From the NCBI RefSeq assembly GCF_963678635.1, contig NC_087068.1, positions 57,583,896 to 57,647,895 of the forward strand: a stretch of DNA of 64,000 nucleotides. Direction: 5' to 3'. The stretch is from Symsagittifera roscoffensis. Its lineage: Eukaryota; Xenacoelomorpha; Acoela; Convolutidae. Under the pieces are notes generated by a model. The model was given only the letters and a program-made list of their open reading frames with translations. It made no database searches and was not told the DNA's origin. The translations under genes and the position numbers were made by a program. Positions 57,807 to 64,000 of this stretch are shown here, piece after piece; the stretch's first letter is position 1, and the number at the start of each line of letters is the position of its first letter.

Positions 57807-60800
57807 TGTAACATTCGACCGGTAGTACAAATCGACGGAAAATAAAACTAGGTTCTAAAACGACTAGCCAGCGTCTAAACACTGATCTACATGCTTTTCA
57901 CCGTCTCTGCCAAAGCCATTTCTTTTGGTGGTTTTCCTAACATCGGGTCGACAAAAACGTTAATGTTTCCGGCTTCGGTCAAAACACTCAAAATTAACTT
58001 AATTAGATGCAAGAATTGTGAGCTCATGGCTGGGTCTCAGTATCCCCAGACCACGAGGTCACATCTAAAAACAGTGCTATTACGATTTCCTATATTACGA
58101 TTATTTTTGTTCAGTAGATAAAAATCATCATCTGTAACATTCGCTCGGAAGTACATATCGACGAAAAATAAAGCTAAGCTATAAAATGACTGGCCAGCGT
58201 CTAAACTAAGCTCTACATGTTTTTCACCGTCTCTACCAAAGTCAGTTCTTTTGGTGTCTTTCTAACATCGGGTCGACAAAAACGTTACTGCTTTCGGCTT
58301 CGGTCAAAACACTCAAATTAACTTAAATACATGCAAGAATAGTGAGCTCATGGCTGGGTCTCAGTATCCCCAGACCACGAGGTCACTCCTAAAAACAGGG
58401 CTATTACCATTTCTTATACTACTTTTGTTTTTGTTCAGTAGATAAAAATCATCATCTGTAACATTCGCCCGGAAGTACATATCGACGGAAAATAAAGCTA
58501 AGCTATAAAACGACTAGCTAGCGTCTAAACTAAGCTCTACATGTTTTTCACCGTCTCTATCAAAGCCAGTTCTTTTGGTGGTCTTTCTAACATCGGGTCG
58601 AGAAAAACGTTAATGTTTCCGGCTCCGGTCAAAACACTCAAATTAACTTAACTACAAGCAAGAATAGTGAGCTCATGGCTGGGTCTCAGTATCCCCAGAC
58701 CACGAGGTCACTCCTAAAAACAGGGCTATTACTGTTTCTTTTATTACGATTGTTTTTGTTCAGTAGATAAAAATCATCATCTGTAACATTCGCCCGGAAG
58801 TACATATCGACGGAAAATAAAGCTAAGCTATAAAACGACTGGCCAGCGTCTAAACTAAGCTCTACATGTTTTCACCGTTTCTACCAAAGCCAGTTCTTTT
58901 GGTGGTCTTTCTAACATCGAGTCGACAAAAACGTTAATGTTTCCGGCTTCGGTCAAAACACTCAAACTAACTTAATTAAATGCAAAAATAATGAGCTCAA
59001 TGCCGGGTCTCAGTATCTCCAGACCACGAGGTCACTCCTAAAAACAGGGCTACTACGATTCATCATATTACTATTGTTTTTGTTCAGTAGATAAAAATCA
59101 TCATCTGTAACATTCGCCCGGAAGTACATATCGACGGAAAATAAAACTAAGCTATAAAACGACTGGCCAGCGTCTAAATTAGGCTCTACATGTTTTTCAC
59201 CGTCTTTACCAAAGCCAGTTCTTTTGGTGGTCTTTCTAATATCAGGTCGACCAAAAACGTTAATGTTTCCGGCTTCGGTCAAAACACTCAAAATTAACTT
59301 AATTAGATGCAAGAATTGTGAGCTCATGGCTGGGTCTCAGTATCCCCAGACCACGAGGTCACATCTAAAAACAGTGCTATTACGATTTCCTATATTACGA
59401 TTATTTTTGTTCAGTAGATAAAAATCATCATCTGTAACATTCGCCCGGAAGTACATATCGACGGAAAATAAAGCTAAGCTATAAAACGACTGGCCAGCGT
59501 CTAAACTAAGCTCTACATGTTTTCACGGTTTCTACCAAAGCCAGTTCTTTTGGTGGTCTTTCTAACATCGGCTCGACAAAAACGTTAATGTTTCCGGCTT
59601 CGGTCAAAACACTCAAACTAACTTAATTAAATGCAAAAATAATGAGCTCAATGCCGGGTCTCAGTATCTCCAGACCACGAGGCCACTCCTAAAAACAGGG
59701 CTACTACGATTCATCATATTACTATTGTTTTTGTTCAGTAAATAAAAATCATCATCTGTAACATTCGCCCGGAAGTACATATCGACGGAAAACAAAACTA
59801 AGCTATAAAACGACTGGCCAGCGTCTAAATTAGGCTCTACATGTTTTTCACCGTCTCTACCAAAGCCAGTTCTTTTGGTGGTCTTTCTAACATCAGGTCG
59901 ACCAAAAACGTTAATGTTTCCGGCTTCGGTCAAAACACTCAAAATTATTTTAATTAGATGCAAGAATTGTGAGCTCATGGCTGGGTCTCAGTATCCCCAG
60001 ACCACGAGGTCACATCTAAAAACAGTATTATTACGATATCCTATATTACGATTGTTTTTGTTCAGTAGATAAAAATCATCATCTGTAACATTCGCCCGGA
60101 AATACATATCGACGGAAAATAAAGCTAAGCTATAAAACGACTGGCCAGCGTCTAAATTAAGCTTTACATGTTTTTCAGCGTCTCTACCAAAGCCAGTTCT
60201 TTTGGTGGTCTTTCTAACATCGGGTCGACAAAAACGTTAACGTTTCCGGCTTCGGTCAAAACACTCAAATTAACTTAATTAAATGCAAAAATAGTGAGCT
60301 CATGGCTGGGTCTCAGTATCCCCAGACCACGAGGTCATTCCTAAAAACAGGGCTGCTACGATTCTTTATATGACTATTGTTTTTGTTCGGTAGTTAAAAA
60401 TCATCATCTGTAACATTCGCCCGGAAGTACATATCGACGGGAAAAAAAGCTAAGCTATAAAACGACTGGCCAGCGTCTAAATTAAGCCTTACTTGTTTTT
60501 AACCGTCTCTACCAAAGCCAGTTCTCTTGGTAGTCTTTCTAACATCGGGTCGACAAAAACGTTAAAGTTTCCGGCTTCGGTCAAAACACTCAAACTAACT
60601 TAATTAAATGCAAAAATAATGAGATCAATGCTGGGTCTCAGTATCCCCAGACCACGAGGTCACTCCTAAAAACAGGGCTACTACGATTCATTATATTACG
60701 ATTGTTTTTGTTCAGTAGATAAAAATCATCATCTGTAACATTCGCCCGGAAATACATATCGACGGAAAATAAAGCTAAGCTATAAAACGACTGGCCAGCG

Positions 60801-61383
60801 TCTAAATTAAGCTCTACATATTTTTCACCGTCTCTACCAAAGCCAGTTCTTTTGGTGGTCTTTCTAACATCGGGTCGACAAAAACGTTAATGTTTCCGGC
60901 TTCGGTCAAAACACTCAAATTAACATAATTAAATGCAAAAATAGTGAGCTCATGGCTGGGTCTCAGTATCCCCAGACCACGAGGTCACTCCTAAAAACAG
61001 GGCTGCTACGATTCTTTATATGACTATTGTTTTTGTTCAGTAGTTAAAAATCATCATCTGTAACATTCGCCCGGAATTACATATCGACGGGAAAAAAAGC
61101 TAAGCTATAAAACGACTGGCCAGCGTCTAAATTAAGCCTTACAAGTTTTTCACCGTCTCTACCAAAGCCAGTTCTCTTGGTAGTCTTTCTAACATCGGGT
61201 CGACAAAAACGTTACTGCTTTCGGCTTCGGTCAAAACACTCAAATTAACTTAAATACATGCAAGAATAGTGAGCTCATGGCTGGGTCTCAGTATCCCCAG
61301 ACCACGAGGTCACTCCTAAAAACAGGGCTATTACCATTTCTTATACTACTTTTGTTTTTGTTCAGTAGATAAAAATCATCATC
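57807..61383 (-). repeat. LTR-derived satellite, eleven 325-bp monomers
   Basis: Monomers start with TGTAACATTCGCCCGG at 57807, 58133, 58457, 58782, 59106, 59433, 59757, 60084, 60409, 60734 and 61059; the twelfth (61384) runs into the E4 LTR. The unit corresponds to the 3'-terminal part of the LTR (compare 22433 onward in E1). Shared variants reveal higher-order copying: 58782/59433 and 59106/59757 (dimer period 651), and 58133/61059 and 58457/61384 (nine monomers apart). Confidence 0.93.
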
Positions 61384-62150
61384 TGTAACATTCGCCCGGA
61401 AGTACATATCGACGGAAAATAAAGCTAAGCTATAAAACGACTAGCTAGCGTCTAAACTAAGCTCTACATGTTTTTCACCGTCTCTATCAAAGCCAGTTCT
61501 TTTGGTGGTCTTTCTAACATCGGGTCGAGAAAAACGTTAATGTTTCCGGCTCCGGTCCAAACACTCAAGTTAACTTAATTGCATGCAAAAATAGTGAGTA
61601 GCTTCTGATCGTCAGAAAATGAATTCAGATGTTAAATAAAAACAATTCAGGACATAATCGGGAAGCTAAAAGTTTGTATAAAATGATTTAAGTTCCAGTC
61701 CCGCGACCCCTCCGGATTCTTGATACCGGGGAAATAACACCCTTATCTCCTCTCCGGAAGGCTTGTTTCTACCCTTCACTGTTGTTGTGAATGGTCTTGC
61801 AACGATTGTAGCGACACAATAATTGCAACTCGGAGCGGTCTCTGCTAACTCTGCTATTCGTTCAATTCTCGTCATTGTTTTTTATCTCGATTATCGTTGT
61901 TGTCGCCGTCGCAACTATTGTTGTTCTGTTTCTATTTCAGATTTCTTCCAAAGTGGTCGTTTTTGACGTTTCTCAGAAATATGAAGTCATCCTTCGAAAT
62001 TTTAAAAATTTAAAATACCAGAACATTCTAGCCTTCACGATTCGTCCAATCGTCTGAATAACACTGTTAATCCTCTAGAACTGCCAATGCGGAAGGTTAG
62101 CTGCTAATAATCCGAAATTGCATTTTCGTTCATTCTGGTCGAATGTCACA
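61384..62150 (-). repeat. 3' LTR of E4
   Basis: 767 bp, from TGTGACA (62150, minus strand) to TGTTACA (61384). It lacks the GCTCATGGCTGGG part present in the monomers and the E1 LTR, so it is shorter than the E1 and E2 LTRs. Confidence 0.82.
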
Positions 62151-62163
62151 TACTCCCCGGACA
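62151..62163 (-). promoter_or_regulatory. Polypurine tract (E4)
   Basis: On the minus strand GTCCGGGGAGTA lies directly before the LTR start TGTGACA; it matches the E2 and E3 tracts. Confidence 0.7.
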
Positions 62164-62987
62164 GCCCGGTCAATGTCACCATTGAATCTCGTATTGTTCG
62201 TAAAAATGGTACAGTGCCATCGAACAGAATTTACAAAATGCACGAAATTACTTTTATCCACGTCATATCGACTCACTGCAGAATATAAATGGCATCATAC
62301 TACACTACTATAGCCTTGCAAATTCTTTCACTAATCTGCACTTTGAGGATATGACCTAAGATAAAACATTTTTTCTGACTTCCAATGTCAATGCCCTGAT
62401 TTAAAACTTTTTCTCCTAGGTTTTAAAAGGTGTTAGTTTGCAGGACAGTCCTGCCAACCATCATGCTAAAATTATCCTACTATGCTTCTTCCCTTCGGAA
62501 ATTTTAGTTGTTATTGGTCCTGAATAATAAAATTAAGGAACTCTGTGGTTAGAAAGAACAATGAAACAATCTCCCTCTTCAAGAGGTTACCCAAGCCTTT
62601 CATGTCACCACAAAGTGATCAGTTGTCCTAGTTGATTAAAAACAATCATGCAGGCTATAATATTTAAATATACTCTTTACTCAAGTCTTTCTAAATAAAT
62701 AGTAAGTGTCTCTAAAGCCACTAACTAAAATCAAAATACAAACTTATATATGCAACAAATTCTTTAATGTTCAAAACTCAACTAAATGTTTTCTTTCAGT
62801 TTCAATTACAACTTGGTTGCTTAGTTTCTCACTTGAGTTTTTTGTCACACATATAAAACAATTCTGAGTTTTAACTTCTTCTCTTTCGTCACTTCTTTGT
62901 TTCTTCTTTTTTCGTCGTTTAGAAGTTCTAAAACTTCTAAATTCTTCTAATTACGTTTCTTTTTGCATCTTGTTCTTCGGCCATTTG
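62164..62987 (-). other. E4 3' untranslated region
   Basis: Single copy of the 3' UTR that is triplicated in E3; no gene. Confidence 0.75.
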
Positions 62988-63839
62988 TCACTGCTCCATC
63001 TCCTCCTCCTGCGACATTGACTCTGCACTTTCAGTTTCTTTGTCTTGTAACACATCGGTAGCTATTCTGACGCTGTGTTTCATGATGCTCCTCCAATTAC
63101 GCTTTTCCGAAGCTTCCAGTAGTGGTTCCTTTTCCATCATCACCTTTTCCTCCAAGACTAGTCCCAGCCTGGTCTGCTGATTAGCAGCGCTTCTTATCGT
63201 TGCAATTTTAGACGTCCAGAATCTTAGCAACACTCCTTGCTCGTAATCAACGAAGCAATCGCGTATGTCTTCATTTAGGAATGGATTGTACGCTATCCCT
63301 ACGATTCCTGACACGTAACTGTAGGCCTTCTTCATGATCGGTCCACAGTATTCACTGGATTTCGGCATTGCTCCCATAGATTCCTTAGTGAGCCTCAGCT
63401 CTTTGTTTGAGAATCTCCTGATTTCGTCTATTTTCCTCATGGGTTCTAGCTCCACGGGTTCTTTCATGTTCACCCTCATTGGTTTGCTTTGATGCACGTC
63501 CAGCAGTGCAAACAAGAGTAACGCTTTCGCTCGTTCATCACCTTCTCTCAGTATCTTGACACAGGTGTTCAAGGCTGGCACTGAAATTTGCTCTATCATG
63601 AACCGGATGAAATAGAGAGCGTCTCTCCGCTTCGCGCACGCTACTGCTATTCCTTCTTGGATTATCAGATCGCTCATGCCCGTCATCAGGAATACCTTGT
63701 CTTCCTTTGACCTTTTCCTTTCCTCTGAATCATATTCCCCGCGAGTCAGTCCGATCATGCACCAGGCGAACCGCAGCTGTAATTCAGTTCTCACGTAAAG
63801 TACTGCTATCAGAGCGGGTATCTTCGGTGTGGTCCTCAT
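62988..63839 (-). pseudogene. ORF3 (E4), internally deleted
   Basis: 283 codons. The first 230 align with E1 ORF3 (VRTELQLRFAWCMIGL, AKRRDALYFIRF, YVSGIVGIAYNPF, LGLVLEEKV). Two in-frame deletions then remove about 300 and about 220 codons, joining to EPLLEASEKRNWRSI and then HSVRIATDVLQ and the C-terminus. Upstream (63840-64000) the same frame continues with homology to E1 but has a TGA next to RYFEEEM and a TAA further on, so the copy is dead. Confidence 0.82.
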
Positions 63840-64000
63840 TTCTTCTTCGAAGTACCGTCACACTATTGCTTTCCATGGAAGGCTCACCAACTGCTCAATC
63901 GTCTCTGCCTGCATCTCGGACGATGCTAGAGTCCCATATGCTCTCTGCTTGAGGGTGGTGCCTTACATCATGGTCTCCAGATAACCTTCCATGGCACTTT

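Larger units (their letters stand above)
61384..64000 (-). mobile_element. E4: fourth giant gypsy-type element, 3' end (continues past right edge)
   Basis: 3' LTR, polypurine tract, 3' UTR and a shortened ORF3 on the minus strand. It resembles E3 most closely. The upstream part of ORF3 continues to the window edge with in-frame stops. Confidence 0.85.

Noticed and set aside
54835-57814. Several frames of 60-107 codons in AT-rich DNA
   Set aside because: Low-complexity, no homology that I can see, and located in degenerate repeats.
57891-60072. Repeated 65-105 codon frames in the satellite
   Set aside because: They recur because the monomer recurs and are open only in some monomers; no sign of coding constraint.
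57807-61383. CRISPR-like array
   Set aside because: Units are 325 bp and contiguous without unique spacers, and the DNA is eukaryotic; it is a satellite.
62988-63839. Retrocopy of a spliced ORF3 mRNA (deletions as introns)
   Set aside because: The corresponding E1 positions lack convincing GT/AG boundaries at the joins, and short matching sequence at the first join fits simple deletion.

Overview
This 64-kb window looks like invertebrate animal DNA that is almost entirely transposable elements. I see no convincing host gene, tRNA or rRNA. Evidence for an animal source is a Penelope-like retroelement with a GIY-YIG endonuclease and PHD finger, Ty3/gypsy-type Pol proteins, and LTR-derived satellite DNA. 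The phylum is not decidable from sequence alone; the Penelope variant reminds me of cnidarian copies, but that is a weak inference.

Layout. (1) 1-23316, minus strand: E1, a giant Ty3/gypsy-type LTR retrotransposon whose 3' LTR lies just left of the window. Read 5'->3' on the minus strand it has: 5' LTR (22433-23316), primer binding site, about 3.1 kb untranslated leader, gag, protease, RT-RNaseH-integrase, a macro-like C-terminal domain, a spacer with a possible splice acceptor, ORF2 (coiled coil), and ORF3 (SGNH hydrolase, then a degenerate second SGNH-like domain, then about 1,900 residues of unknown protein). (2) 23317-46164, plus strand: E2, a divergent element with the same gene order and both LTRs (about 99% identical), 22.8 kb long, abutting E1 head to head. 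(3) 46165-54164: remains of a third element, E3 (minus strand), reduced to LTR, 3' UTR and an ORF3 tail, with a tandemly triplicated 3' end; a Penelope-like element (46474-50587) is nested in its LTR. (4) 54165-57806: AT-rich, with degenerate tandem repeats and one inverted-repeat pair. (5) 57807-61383: eleven tandem 325-bp monomers derived from the LTR, running into (6) E4 (61384-64000, minus strand), a fourth copy with 3' LTR, 3' UTR and an internally deleted ORF3 that continues past the right edge.

The main point of interest is the conserved two-gene cassette (ORF2 and ORF3) in the env position of two divergent giant gypsy elements, together with a macro-like domain at the C-terminus of Pol. 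E1 and E2 are both broken, but at different sites. Comparing them indicates that the ancestral element had one long gag-pol frame, an ORF2, and a single ORF3 of about 2,580 codons in the -1 frame relative to ORF2. A possible 3' splice site before ORF2 in both elements suggests that ORF2/ORF3 are made from a spliced RNA. A 67-nt stretch of pol is far more conserved between E1 and E2 than its surroundings and contains a sequence matching the polypurine-tract region beside the 3' LTRs. Functional roles for ORF2 and ORF3 are not known to me.
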